From NCBI GenBank assembly GCA_036659415.1, contig JAVXCQ010000005.1:1-64000 (forward strand): a stretch of 64,000 nucleotides of DNA. Direction: 5' to 3'. The translations under genes and the position numbers were made by a program. Shown here piece after piece: positions 1-8,380 of the stretch. The first letter of the stretch is position 1, and each line of letters begins with the position of its first letter. This DNA is from JAVXCQ01 sp036659415. GTDB lineage: Bacteria; Bacillota; Negativicutes; Acidaminococcales; Acidaminococcaceae. The notes under the pieces were generated by a model. It ran no database searches. It saw only the letters and a list, made by a program, of their open reading frames with translations, and had not been told where the DNA came from.

Positions 1-469
1 CACCACCATTACCGGCGTTACCGCCATTTTTACCAGCCCCACCAGCCCCACCTGCGCCACCAGTGTTACCACCGGTACCAGAGCCACCAGTGGCACCTGG
101 GGCACCAGGGTTACCAGGGGCACCAGGGGCACCAGGGGCACCTGGGGTACCTGGGGTACCCTCGATACCAGCGATACCATCCTGACCACCCAACCCAGCG
201 CCAGCATTACCACCGGTACCAGTCACGGTAACCGTGGTTACATAGATTTGTTCCGTCCCCGGCGCTGTCGCATCAGTAATACCACTGGCATTAGCGTCTT
301 GCCCACCAGCACTGCCGCTGGAGCCGTCTGCACCCTTGACATTTTCAGTAATCGTAATCGTCTTAGCCACGCTGGTAGCTGCATACACATCGACTGTCCC
401 CACGTAAAGACTGGAACAGAGAGCTAAAGTTACTGCTGCTACTAAGTGTTTGTTTGTAATTTTTTTCAT
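1..469 (-). CDS. Secreted collagen-like (Gly-X-Y) surface protein, N-terminal part only
   Basis: The gene starts at the ATG at 469 and leaves the window at its left edge, so only about 156 codons are visible. An AGGAAGG ribosome site lies 7 nt upstream. The first 30 residues are a typical signal peptide: basic MKKITNKH, a hydrophobic core, then a DVYA cleavage region. After about 70 residues of Ser/Thr/Gly-rich sequence come roughly a dozen Gly-X-Y triplets, including PGAPGAPGAPGNPGAPG, and then a Gly-Gly-rich tract. Bacterial proteins of this kind are usually exported adhesins or surface filaments. The anchoring domain is outside the window, so autotransporter, SLH or other attachment cannot be decided. 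It lies downstream of, and in the same direction as, the kinase gene at 818-2104, but a terminator separates them. Confidence 0.85.
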   Translation of the reverse strand, partial: MKKITNKHLVAAVTLALCSSLYVGTVDVYAATSVAKTITITENVKGADGSSGSAGGQDANASGITDATAPGTEQIYVTTVTVTGTGGNAGAGLGGQDGIAGIEGTPGTPGAPGAPGAPGNPGAPGATGGSGTGGNTGGAGGAGGAGKNGGNAGNGG

Positions 470-817
470 GTTTATTCCTTCCTTTCTTGACCACTTTTGT
501 TATTGTCTTGCCGTTTGCTCAATTACAAATACCATCCCATCGCTTACCTTGACATCAAGCTGCTAACCTTTGCCTCCTTATTCAACCTAATCTTATTTTA
601 AGTTTAGCAAATATTCTGCGCCCCTACACCCAACCAGTGAAAAAAAGCCTAGTTTGCGTGATAATTGTCCGGTTTTTACTAGGCATTACCACTGGGTGTC
701 CACGCCTGCCCTCACTTGTTCTTTTGCCTCTTTGCTCCCCCCTTGCAAAAACAAAAAAAAGCTGTGTGCGCCACCCCCTTTCGGGAGCACCGCTCACAAC
801 TTTTAATTCTACGCTAC
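470..817. other. Intergenic region between kinase gene and collagen-like gene
   Basis: These 348 bases hold the intrinsic terminator of the kinase gene (746-802) and the 5' region of the collagen-like gene. I found no convincing -35/-10 pair for the collagen-like gene. An inverted repeat GCCTAGT...ACTAGGC lies at about 645-682. The open frame on the plus strand here has no recognisable family, overlaps the terminator and is judged not to be a gene. Confidence 0.5.
746..802 (-). terminator. Intrinsic terminator after the first kinase gene
   Basis: Read on the minus strand, an imperfect but long hairpin with about 18 paired positions and a short AAAG-type loop is followed by T8 and then GTTTTT. 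It lies 16 nt after the stop of the kinase gene. Confidence 0.8.
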
Positions 818-2104
818 CTACTGCACCCCTAAGGACGGCAGTTTGAGGTCAACTTCCGTAGTAAAAATGCCCTCCTGGGCGTAGACTCTTAGTTCTCCTT
901 CATATTTATGTGCCAATAGCTCCACGCTGGCTAACCCCTGACCCAGCCGGCCCTCCTGTTTAGAAGAAAGAAAACCGCCGGAACGTCGTTGCACCTGGTG
1001 CACACAGCTATTTTTGAGCGTTAACGCCACATAGCCGTGAGTAAGCTGCACGCACAGCTTAATGGTGCGGGGGTGTCCCTCCCCCACTAGTCGACACGCT
1101 TCAATGGCATTTTCCAAACAGTTGCCAATAATCACGCACAAATCCAGATTGTCGATGCCGGGCACTTCCGGTAGTGCCAGCTGCAAAGTAAGGCGGAGCT
1201 GTTCTTGCCGGGCAATTTGGTAATAATTAGCAACAACGGCGTCCACATACTGATTAGCACAAAACCGGGGTACCACACTGGTATCATACTGCTGATTAAG
1301 ACCTGCCAAATAGTCCTCGGTCGCTCCCAGTGCTTCCTGTTGCAGGAGTTTTGCCACCCCTGCCAAATGGCAGCGAATATCTCGCCGGTAGTTCTGACTT
1401 TGCTCAATACTAGTGGTCAGTCTTTTGTAATGCTCCACTTGGAGTGCTAGATTGCTTTCCAAACAACTTTGGCGTTCTAAGAGCTGCCTGGTCAGCTGTA
1501 GCAAAGACACTGCCGCTAGCATAATGCCGGTGAGCAAAATAGCTAGGACTAAGGAATACAGGTCAAAGGCGTTTTTCAAACGAATTAAAGCGAGGACACT
1601 GCAAGCACCCAGGGGTAAGAGCAGGAATTTGCTGCCACCAGCGACTACTAGGGGCAAGAGCGCACGCAAACCACGCAAAAAATAAAAATAGAAGCCGAGC
1701 AAGGTGGCAATTTGCAGACCCATCCACCACAACTGCCAGGTCAGGGTTTCCCCACCACTCCCCCAATACTGCTGACTGTACTGCCGCAAAAACATAAAAA
1801 TCAAGCCGAAGTACTGGGCGCTGGTAAAAATCATCAAAAAGACAAAGCTTTTCACCTGCCACGACTCTCGAAATAAACACAGCGTAGGCACTAAAAAAAT
1901 ATACCCTAAGAGCAGGGACACAAGCGAGGCTGGCTCCACCCACTGGCGCAAAAGCTTCCCTAGCGGCAGAGCTACTGCTAGCGTGAGAGCAAACCCTGCC
2001 ACACTAAGAGGCCACCACCGCTTGCGAGTTAAAAGGCTGTACAAAGCCAGCACATTGATGACTAAAATTATTAAGGGCAACAGCCGCCCGATATTCAAGC
2101 TCAT
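818..2104 (-). CDS. AgrC-like membrane histidine kinase lacking the phospho-accepting His (HK1)
   Basis: 428 residues. Six or seven hydrophobic segments fill residues 1-200. A DHp-like region follows at about 220-275, then a GHKL ATPase domain at about 290-425. The ATP site looks intact: N box GNCLENAIEA (N328, N332), an NS pair (N365-S366) and a G box GRLGQGL (G385, G388, G390). The usual R-H-D phospho-acceptor motif, however, reads R-R-D at 240-242 (CGG CGA GAT), so the acceptor His is Arg. The His four residues on (in RCHL) is the second conserved His of the family and is not the normal acceptor. AAAGGAG precedes the ATG at 2104. It is divergent from the LytTR regulator at 2235 and is clearly paralogous to the kinase at 2980-4239. 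I infer it supplies ATP and kinase activity to that partner. Confidence 0.88.
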   Translation of the reverse strand: MSLNIGRLLPLIILVINVLALYSLLTRKRWWPLSVAGFALTLAVALPLGKLLRQWVEPASLVSLLLGYIFLVPTLCLFRESWQVKSFVFLMIFTSAQYFGLIFMFLRQYSQQYWGSGGETLTWQLWWMGLQIATLLGFYFYFLRGLRALLPLVVAGGSKFLLLPLGACSVLALIRLKNAFDLYSLVLAILLTGIMLAAVSLLQLTRQLLERQSCLESNLALQVEHYKRLTTSIEQSQNYRRDIRCHLAGVAKLLQQEALGATEDYLAGLNQQYDTSVVPRFCANQYVDAVVANYYQIARQEQLRLTLQLALPEVPGIDNLDLCVIIGNCLENAIEACRLVGEGHPRTIKLCVQLTHGYVALTLKNSCVHQVQRRSGGFLSSKQEGRLGQGLASVELLAHKYEGELRVYAQEGIFTTEVDLKLPSLGVQ

Positions 2105-2234
2105 AACTTCTCCTTTAGCGTAGCCCTATTGGCGTAGCACCAATGTTCCCGCAAATAGTAATTTAACAAATTTTGTGGTATATTGTAGACAGTTAATTGA
2201 ATATTAAATTCAACAGAAAGTGTAGGATATGCTT
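2105..2234. promoter_or_regulatory. Divergent control region between HK1 and the LytTR regulator
   Basis: On the plus strand an extended -10 (TGG then TATATT, 2176-2184) could drive the regulator gene. On the minus strand TACAAT at 2182-2187 is a possible -10 for the kinase. ACAGTTAAT at 2189-2197 fits the 9-bp half-site known for AgrA-type LytTR proteins. I did not find a second good half-site at the usual spacing. A palindrome TTGAAT-N5-ATTCAA spans 2197-2213, just before the regulator's ribosome site. Near the kinase start there are two GCGTAGC copies 14 bp apart (2118 and 2132) and an ATTGG-N7-CCAAT dyad (2128-2144). Their roles are inferred. Confidence 0.45.
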
Positions 2235-2960
2235 ATGCTGAAAATTGCCATCTGTGAAGACGATAAAAAAGCAGGTTCAGATTTACTGGCCATGATTGAC
2301 GACTATACCCGCCGCCACAATTTGGCCGCCACAATCCTGTTTTACCATAGTGCCGAAGCTTTGGAAGAAGACTGGAGTGAGCACGGTTCTGAATTTGATT
2401 TGATTTTTTTTGATATTATGATGCCGGAGCTAGACGGTTTTACTTGTGCCCGCCATCTCCGTCAACATTCCCAGCTAACGAGGTTTGTTTTTGTCACCAG
2501 TTCCCGTGAATATGTTTTTGCCGGCTATGAGGTCAATGCTTCCGGCTATCTACTCAAACCGTTCACCTGCGAACAAATAAACGCCACCTTAGAGCGGGTG
2601 CTACAGGAAATATCCGACATTAGAAGTCGTACTGTGGACGTCAAATCCCATGGCAAAGTCCATCGTCTGGCACTAGAAGACATTATGCAGGTGGAAATTG
2701 ACACCAATGCCATTACGCTCCTTTTGTCCAACAATGCCCGTCCTCTCACCCTCTATGAAAAGCTTGATGATTTTTTGGTGCGGGCTCATTACGACTTTTT
2801 TATCCGTGTCCACAAAAGCTATGCGGTTAATTTTCTCTATGTAGATACCTTTAAAACAGATAAAGTCTTGTTAAAAAATGGTGTTCTGCTCCCCATTAGT
2901 CGTACCTATAAAAATAGTGCCCGGGAGCATTTTTTCAGTTTGCTCCACCGCATCGACTAG
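2235..2960 (+). CDS. LytTR-family response regulator (AgrA/LytR type)
   Basis: 241 residues from the ATG at 2235. An ATG two codons earlier (2229) lies only 1 nt after the AGGA ribosome site, whereas 2235 has a 7-nt spacing. The receiver domain covers residues 1-120. Acidic residues sit in CEDD near the start, the phospho-acceptor Asp is in LIFFDIMMPELDG (residue 60), and a Lys is in LLKP. A LytTR DNA-binding domain covers about 135-238 (HGKVHRLALEDIMQVE ... FIRVHKSYAVN ... LPISRTYK). It is the only regulator in the window and lies between two kinase genes, divergent from one and convergent with the other, so it is the presumed output of both. Targets may include the adjacent surface-protein gene, but that is a guess. 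Confidence 0.92.
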   Translation: MLKIAICEDDKKAGSDLLAMIDDYTRRHNLAATILFYHSAEALEEDWSEHGSEFDLIFFDIMMPELDGFTCARHLRQHSQLTRFVFVTSSREYVFAGYEVNASGYLLKPFTCEQINATLERVLQEISDIRSRTVDVKSHGKVHRLALEDIMQVEIDTNAITLLLSNNARPLTLYEKLDDFLVRAHYDFFIRVHKSYAVNFLYVDTFKTDKVLLKNGVLLPISRTYKNSAREHFFSLLHRID

Positions 2961-2979
2961 ATAAGTTTCTCTGGGGTCA

Positions 2980-4239
2980 CTAGGTCACTGGCAGTGTCAC
3001 CACCGTAGTGACGATATTGTGTGCTTGCGAGCTGTGCAGCTCGCCGTTGTATTTCTTGACCAATAAACGCACACTTTCCAGCCACTCCTCGGTATTTCGT
3101 GTTCGGTTTAACAGCAGCTTTTTGGCTACCAGCGTCTGGCGCAAGGTAAGGACTAGGTCGTTGGCTTCAATTACTCCCTCCAGACTTAAGACACTCTCGG
3201 CGGGAACGTCCTGCCCCAGAGCGGCTAAGCCCTGTTCCAAAAAGTTACCAAGAATGACGCATACATCCAAGGGCAGTAGCTGCGTTGTCAGCGGCCACTG
3301 CACAGCCAGCTTGACCACTAGGCCTCGTTGACTGGCGATTTTAAAATAGTGAGCCAAAACGGCATCTAGGTATTTATTGGTGCAAAACTCCGCTGTCTGA
3401 CCGGCGCTATAAAAAACCTCTAAACTCTGCAAATAGGCTTGGGCTGCCGCCAAATCCCGTTTTTGCACAAAAGCGGCAATGCCGGCTAAATGGTGGCGCA
3501 GGTCATGCCGATCCCGCCGACTTTGTTCAATACTATGGGTCAGACTTTGGTAATGGGCCATTTGCAGTAAGAGCTGACTTTCTAGGGTGTTTTTGCGCTG
3601 GGTCATTTGCAAGGTGAGTTTGAGTAAATGCAGAACCGCCGCCAAAATCAAAGTGATGCCCAGAGTGCTGAATAAGGTGTACCAATCAAAAACACCATTA
3701 ATTCGTATCACCGCCAGCGAAAAGCAAATAATCACTGGGGCGACGCCTAAGAGCACATTCCCACTTTTAAAAACGACCAACAAATCCGTGCTTTTTCGCA
3801 ACAAAAAATAATAACAAACTAGAAGCATAACTAATTCTACAACTAATACCAACACATAGCTAAAAACCGGTGGCACTAGTGGGCTATAGGCGAGGAGCAA
3901 GGCCGCCTTGGCAAAAGAAAAAAACAAACGTACATATTGAATCGTGGCAAAAACTAGAAAAAAAACAAAGAGTTTCTTCGTCCAGCGTTCGGCAAAAACA
4001 TAAAGCACCGGCAGGCAAAATAAAAAACCGGACAAAAAGTTTGCCAGTTGTACATTAGCGGTCAGCCGCCAAAGTAACGGTTGCACCACCCACACCAACA
4101 ACAAAGTTATTGCCACCGCAGCCAGTGTCTGCCACCTAGAACGTCGCCGGGTCAAAAACAAGCTGACGATAAAAAAATTAAAGACGAGCATCAAATAAAG
4201 TAGTAGCTTAATTATCTCCCCATTCAGACTGAACACCAC
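2980..4239 (-). CDS. AgrC-like membrane histidine kinase with intact His but degenerate ATP site (HK2)
   Basis: 419 residues, clearly paralogous to HK1 along its whole length (shared SIEQS, HLAG, CVI-GN and KY-GEL stretches). Hydrophobic segments fill about 10-205. The acceptor motif R-H-D-L-R-H-H-L is complete, with the acceptor His at 245. The ATPase domain is decayed. The N box reads GNFLEQGLAA (second Asn is Gln336), the NS pair is Q-T (368-369), and all three G-box Gly positions are replaced by Arg381, Glu384 and Trp386. The start is a GTG at 4239 or the next GTG at 4236. A strong promoter lies at 4365-4394, so this gene has its own transcript. I infer that it is phosphorylated by HK1 in a heterodimer rather than by itself. 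A dead kinase or a phosphatase-only role are alternatives. Confidence 0.87.
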   Translation of the reverse strand: MVFSLNGEIIKLLLYLMLVFNFFIVSLFLTRRRSRWQTLAAVAITLLLVWVVQPLLWRLTANVQLANFLSGFLFCLPVLYVFAERWTKKLFVFFLVFATIQYVRLFFSFAKAALLLAYSPLVPPVFSYVLVLVVELVMLLVCYYFLLRKSTDLLVVFKSGNVLLGVAPVIICFSLAVIRINGVFDWYTLFSTLGITLILAAVLHLLKLTLQMTQRKNTLESQLLLQMAHYQSLTHSIEQSRRDRHDLRHHLAGIAAFVQKRDLAAAQAYLQSLEVFYSAGQTAEFCTNKYLDAVLAHYFKIASQRGLVVKLAVQWPLTTQLLPLDVCVILGNFLEQGLAALGQDVPAESVLSLEGVIEANDLVLTLRQTLVAKKLLLNRTRNTEEWLESVRLLVKKYNGELHSSQAHNIVTTVVTLPVT

Positions 4240-4364
4240 CCTCTGCGTTTTTATTGACGGAACTAGGTCACCTAAGCCTACCTAGGGTTAGCACTAAGAA
4301 CAAAGCTAGGTTGCCGTATGCTAAATCATTACCACAAGGAACATTCCTTACTTTACTTAAGGCT

Positions 4365-4394
4365 ATTATAGCAAGTAGTATAACCTTTTGTCAC
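4365..4394 (-). promoter_or_regulatory. Promoter of HK2
   Basis: On the minus strand GTGACA, an 18-bp spacer and TATAAT are seen, with TGC before the -10 (extended -10). The transcript would have a leader of about 120 nt before the kinase gene. Confidence 0.75.
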
Positions 4395-4424
4395 ACTTTT
4401 TAGGTTTTTTTCACTGAACTACTT

Positions 4425-4469
4425 GACAAATAAACAGCGACCGACTCCTTAGAGTCGGTCGCTGTTTAT
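4425..4469 (-). terminator. Terminator after ctpA
   Basis: A perfect 16-bp stem (AAACAGCGACCGACTC with its complement, 4-nt loop) directly follows the ctpA stop codon. The tail TTTATTTG is only moderately T-rich. It closes the envelope gene block. Confidence 0.8.
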
Positions 4470-5627
4470 TTATTGGCTTTCTTCTTGGTTGTTCAAAGTC
4501 GTAGTCAAATACTCAAGAGCAGCTTCCAGTTGGTTATCGCTGCCTTCCTGTGCTTCTACTACTACGTCCGGTTCAATACCCACGCCATTAATAGAACGAC
4601 CACTAGGCGTGAAATAGTGGGCAATGGTGAGTTTAACGCCAGTATCCTTGCTCAGTCTGCTCACAGATTGCACAGAGCCTTTGCCAAAGGTTTTCGTGCC
4701 AAAGAGCTTGCCGGCTTTGCTGTCCTGCAAGGCTCCTGCCACAATTTCTGCGGCACTGGCGCTGCCTTGATTAACGAGCACCGCTACCGGATACTTGGCT
4801 TGTGCTAGAGTTGAATACTCTGTTTGTGTTTTACCGCTTTTTTCAGTAACGGATACGATGGGACCTTTGGGTACTAAAAGCTGTGCCACCCGTACGCTAG
4901 TACTTAAGAGACCTCCGGGATTTTCCCGCAAATCCAGCACTAGACCTCGCATACCTTGAGCTTCCAGCTCGTGAAATTGCTGCACAAAATCTCTGCCGGT
5001 ATCTTCATTGAACATTCTAATTCTAATATAGCCCAGCTTGTCGTCTTTAAGCTCACTTTTAACTGATTCTAGTTTAATATCGGAACGCACAACCCGCACA
5101 ACTCGTGCTTCGTCCTTGCCATTTTGTAGGTTCAATTCTAACGTTGTCCCCACCTCGCCCCGAATAAGGGCGGCTACTTCTTCCAGTTGCTGCCCAGCGG
5201 TATCTTGACCGTTAATGGCGAGAATTTTATCACCACTTTTAATACCGGCTCGATAGCCAGGAGTGTCGTCTAGGGTAGCAATAATCACAAAAGCATTTTC
5301 TTTACTGCCAATCACTACGCCGATGCCGCCAAAATGACCTTCGGTACTGGTAGTCAAGGAAGAAAAATTGCGTTCATCCAAATACACCGAATAGGGGTCG
5401 TCTAAAGCTGCAACCATGCCTTTTAAAGCCCCCTCATAGAGCTGCTTTTCCGTAACGTCCCCAATATAGTTTGTCTGCAAGAAGGTCATGGTTTGCCAAA
5501 TTTTGCCGAGGGATACCACCTCCCCGGGGTGAGTGCGTAAACTATAGAGTATACCGCCAGCTGTAAGTAGGCAGGAGCCCATACAGACAAGTAGGATTGT
5601 AACTAGATTAAACTTTTTTGCAAACAT
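4470..5627 (-). CDS. ctpA: Carboxy-terminal processing protease, S41 family
   Basis: 385 residues. An N-terminal membrane or signal segment covers about 8-28, so the protease faces the outside or periplasm. A PDZ domain covers about 90-175 (GIGVVIG ... AGIKSGDKILAINGQ). The S41 domain follows, with the catalytic Ser in NQGSASAAEI and the catalytic Lys in KTFGKGSVQS. The family trims or degrades envelope proteins, often peptidoglycan hydrolases. Its gene starts 20 nt after the M23 peptidase gene and downstream of ftsEX, so it may control that hydrolase (inference from position and from known Ctp roles). A strong terminator follows. Confidence 0.93.
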   Translation of the reverse strand: MFAKKFNLVTILLVCMGSCLLTAGGILYSLRTHPGEVVSLGKIWQTMTFLQTNYIGDVTEKQLYEGALKGMVAALDDPYSVYLDERNFSSLTTSTEGHFGGIGVVIGSKENAFVIIATLDDTPGYRAGIKSGDKILAINGQDTAGQQLEEVAALIRGEVGTTLELNLQNGKDEARVVRVVRSDIKLESVKSELKDDKLGYIRIRMFNEDTGRDFVQQFHELEAQGMRGLVLDLRENPGGLLSTSVRVAQLLVPKGPIVSVTEKSGKTQTEYSTLAQAKYPVAVLVNQGSASAAEIVAGALQDSKAGKLFGTKTFGKGSVQSVSRLSKDTGVKLTIAHYFTPSGRSINGVGIEPDVVVEAQEGSDNQLEAALEYLTTTLNNQEESQ

Positions 5628-5647
5628 CTTGTGCTCCTTCTGTGCCG

Positions 5648-6775
5648 TTACGGCAAGTAATTCAAAGGTTCCGTCACTTCACCGTTTAAACGTACTTCAA
5701 AATGACAATGGGGTCCGGTGGAATAGCCGGTACTGCCGGCGTAAGCAATTACTTGCCCCTGTCCGACTTGCTGTCCTTCTGACACCGCCAGAGAATTGTT
5801 GTGTCCATACAGGGTAACCAGTCCACCACCGTGGTCAATCATTACCGCATTGCCATAGCCACCCATCCAGTCGGCAAAAATCACTGTGCCGGAATCAGCA
5901 GCTACAATCAGGTCGTCATAGTCGGCGGCAATGTCCATACCTGAATGGTACTTAGTCGTACCAAAAATTGGGTGTGTTCGCCAACCAAAATAAGAGGTGA
6001 TTTCTCCTCTAATCGGCCAAATAAAGCGTCCCGTCCCTACGGCGCTGGTGTTACCACCACGGTTTTGAAGCATTCGTGTAATATTATCAGAAATCGCCAT
6101 CAATTCATTATATTCTTCGTCCAAGCGGTCTTGCTCTGCCACTGCATCATTATAAACAGCGGCTCTTTGGGCGGTTTTAGCTGCGACTTTTTGGCGTCTG
6201 CCATCAACTTCGTTTTTAACTTTTTGGATACTGGCTACATTAACCCGCAACAGTTCTTGTTCTGCTTCCAAGGCTTGCTTTTGTGCTGCGATTTTATCCA
6301 TCAGCTTGACATCGCCGGCGATAATTTTTTGCAACAAATACATCCGTGAAGAAAAATCAGAAAAGTCTTTGGCACCTAGCAAAACATCCAAATAATTAAT
6401 CTGTCCATTAATGTAAATATCCCGCAAGCGGGTTCGATAGGCTTTAAGCTGGTGGTTAAATTTAGCTTGCTGCACGCCAATGATTTCATTATTTTCGTCA
6501 ATTTGCGTTTGCAGGTTGCTTTCTTCTGCCACCACCACCTCCAACTCGTTTTGGGCTTGGCCTAGCTGGTTTTGCGCTTCCACCAGTTTATCAGTAGCGG
6601 ACTCTACCACTTGCTTAGCATTGTCCCGTTCAACCTCTTTGTTATACAGTTGCTGCTGAATCGTTTCTAAACGTGCTTGATTTTCTTCATCAGTGGCCGC
6701 CAGCACCGCCGGAGCCAGTAATAAAAAGAGCAGGACGGTGATTAAAAACACGGCAAGAGGCTTTTTGGTGTGCAT
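5648..6775 (-). CDS. Secreted coiled-coil M23 (LytM) peptidase, EnvC-like
   Basis: 375 residues. A signal peptide covers 1-27 (hydrophobic core, then VLAA). A long coiled coil covers about 30-235, and an M23 domain covers about 250-375. The zinc-binding residues of active LytM enzymes are present: H and D in YHSGMDIAA and the HxH in GPHCHFEV. Unlike E. coli EnvC it may therefore cut peptidoglycan itself. It lies directly downstream of ftsEX, and in the known systems the FtsX outer loop binds such coiled coils and gates hydrolase activity at the division site. The spacing to ftsX is 16 nt, so co-transcription is likely. Confidence 0.92.
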   Translation of the reverse strand: MHTKKPLAVFLITVLLFLLLAPAVLAATDEENQARLETIQQQLYNKEVERDNAKQVVESATDKLVEAQNQLGQAQNELEVVVAEESNLQTQIDENNEIIGVQQAKFNHQLKAYRTRLRDIYINGQINYLDVLLGAKDFSDFSSRMYLLQKIIAGDVKLMDKIAAQKQALEAEQELLRVNVASIQKVKNEVDGRRQKVAAKTAQRAAVYNDAVAEQDRLDEEYNELMAISDNITRMLQNRGGNTSAVGTGRFIWPIRGEITSYFGWRTHPIFGTTKYHSGMDIAADYDDLIVAADSGTVIFADWMGGYGNAVMIDHGGGLVTLYGHNNSLAVSEGQQVGQGQVIAYAGSTGYSTGPHCHFEVRLNGEVTEPLNYLP

Positions 6776-6791
6776 AACTGACTCCCTCCTT

Positions 6792-7679
6792 TTAGACTTT
6801 CAAGAATTTGCGTAAAGAAACCATACTGCCTGCCGCACCAATAGCGGTACCGGCCATCAGCAGAAACAAATTAACGTAAACTAGTAGTGGCCACACCGGC
6901 AGCACGGGGAAAAAGGCTAACGTGGCGTGGACACGTGCCACCATGGTGCCGTAAATCTGTGTAATAATCACCGTGGCAATCAGCGCACCCACAAAACCTA
7001 AAAACATACCTTCAATCATAAACGGCCACCGGATAAACCAATCGGTAGCACCTACGTATTTCATAATCAACACTTCTTTGCGCCTGGCAAAGACAGTAAT
7101 TCTAATCGTATTGGAAATAATGAAAACTGTTGCCAGGGCTAACATTAAAACTAAAATAGAGCCGCCCCAACGGAGCATTTTGGTCATTTGAAAAATATGT
7201 TCTACCACTTCTTGACCAAACTTAGCAGTTTCTACGCCGCTTAGTTCATCAATCTTGGGTGCTAATTCTTTAATGCGTTCCGGCTTATCTACGTGTACCT
7301 CAAAAGAATAGGGAAAAGGGTTTTCGCTGCCAATGGAGTCCAGCAATTTTTCTTGCTCACCCAGACGGTCTTTAAATTTGGCCAAGGCTTCCTCTTTAGT
7401 AATAGCCACTACTTGCGTCACTCCCGGCATTTCCACCAAAGTTTTTTTGGTAGCTAGCAATTGTTCGGCGCTGCTAGTTTCTTTCATGTAGACGGAAATT
7501 TGCACCTGGGTTTCCAAAAACTTGGCCACGTGATTGGTATTCAAAACTACCAACAAGAAAATGCCTAATACTAATAGGGAAAGTGCTACTGTGGAAACAG
7601 CAGCAAAGCTCATTAATTGATTACGTTTAATTGATTTGACCGTTTCACGGACAAAATATTCTTTGCTACTAAGACTCAT
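6792..7679 (-). CDS. ftsX: Cell-division ABC permease FtsX
   Basis: 295 residues from ATG 7679 (MSLSSKEYF). AAAGGAG lies 9 nt upstream, a better spacing than for the ATG at 7685, and upstream in-frame starts would run deep into ftsE. The N-terminal membrane helix covers about 22-45, followed by the extracellular domain (about 46-165) and three more helices near 170-295. This is the FtsX fold. The start overlaps the ftsE stop by 11 nt, which implies translational coupling. It acts with FtsE as a membrane signal relay to the coiled-coil peptidase encoded next. Confidence 0.93.
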   Translation of the reverse strand: MSLSSKEYFVRETVKSIKRNQLMSFAAVSTVALSLLVLGIFLLVVLNTNHVAKFLETQVQISVYMKETSSAEQLLATKKTLVEMPGVTQVVAITKEEALAKFKDRLGEQEKLLDSIGSENPFPYSFEVHVDKPERIKELAPKIDELSGVETAKFGQEVVEHIFQMTKMLRWGGSILVLMLALATVFIISNTIRITVFARRKEVLIMKYVGATDWFIRWPFMIEGMFLGFVGALIATVIITQIYGTMVARVHATLAFFPVLPVWPLLVYVNLFLLMAGTAIGAAGSMVSLRKFLKV

Positions 7680-8355
7680 AGCCATAAACTCCTTTGGCTT
7701 CATCACGAACAATGGAACCACCCTCCATGGCAATTACTCGTTTGCCCATGGAATCCACGATGTCCTTATCATGTGTCGCCATCACAATAGTAGTACCGGT
7801 TTTATTAATTTCCGTAAAAATGCGCATAATATCCCTACTGGTTTCGGGATCCAGGTTACCGGTAGGTTCATCGGCAATCACCAAAATAGGGTCATTAACA
7901 ATAGCCCGGGCAATGGCAATCCGTTGTTGCTCGCCGCCGGAAAGTTCCCCCGGATAGGCGTTTACCTTGTGTTTAAGGCCTACAAGCTCCAAAACAATCA
8001 TAACCCGCCGCTTCACCTTGCGGGACGGGGCTTCAATCACCTGCATGGCAAAAGCCACATTATCATACACTGTGCGATCTGGTAGGAGGCGATAATCTTG
8101 GAAAATAATACCCAGTTGTCGCCGTAAAAAAGGCACTTCCTCTGCCGTTAAAGCGAGTACATCAACGCCGTCCACATAGAGTCTACCCGTTGTTGGTATC
8201 ACTTCTTTGAATAACATTTTAATAAAAGTGGACTTGCCTGCTCCACTGGGTCCCACCACAAAGACAAATTCACCGGCTTTGATATGGATATCAATATTGC
8301 GTAAAGCGGTGGTGCCATTGGGATAGGTCTTACTAATTCCTGTCATCAAAAGCAA
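7669..8355 (-). CDS. ftsE: Cell-division ATP-binding protein FtsE
   Basis: 228 residues. Walker A GPSGAGKSTF, signature LSGGEQQR, Walker B VIADEPTGNLD and the switch His in ATHD are all present. The start is probably the TTG at 8355 (MLLMTGISK), 8 nt after a GGGGGG ribosome site. The ATG three codons in (8346) is the alternative. It forms the ATPase of the FtsEX complex at the inner face of the membrane and is translationally coupled to ftsX. Confidence 0.95.
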   Translation of the reverse strand: MLLMTGISKTYPNGTTALRNIDIHIKAGEFVFVVGPSGAGKSTFIKMLFKEVIPTTGRLYVDGVDVLALTAEEVPFLRRQLGIIFQDYRLLPDRTVYDNVAFAMQVIEAPSRKVKRRVMIVLELVGLKHKVNAYPGELSGGEQQRIAIARAIVNDPILVIADEPTGNLDPETSRDIMRIFTEINKTGTTIVMATHDKDIVDSMGKRVIAMEGGSIVRDEAKGVYGYES

Positions 8356-8380
8356 AATAGGCGCCCCCCTTCTTTTTGTT

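Noticed and set aside
60..180. Short tandem repeats that might suggest a satellite or CRISPR-like array
   Set aside because: The period follows Gly-X-Y codons of the collagen-like gene, with no unique spacers, so it is coding repetition.
637..846. 69-codon plus-strand frame with a GTG start and a Cys-rich product
   Set aside because: It overlaps the terminator of the kinase gene and then the kinase coding end, has no ribosome site and resembles no family.
1132..1943. Several other frames of 77-126 codons inside the first kinase gene
   Set aside because: They lie within the coding sequence of a clear kinase and have no ribosome sites or family features.
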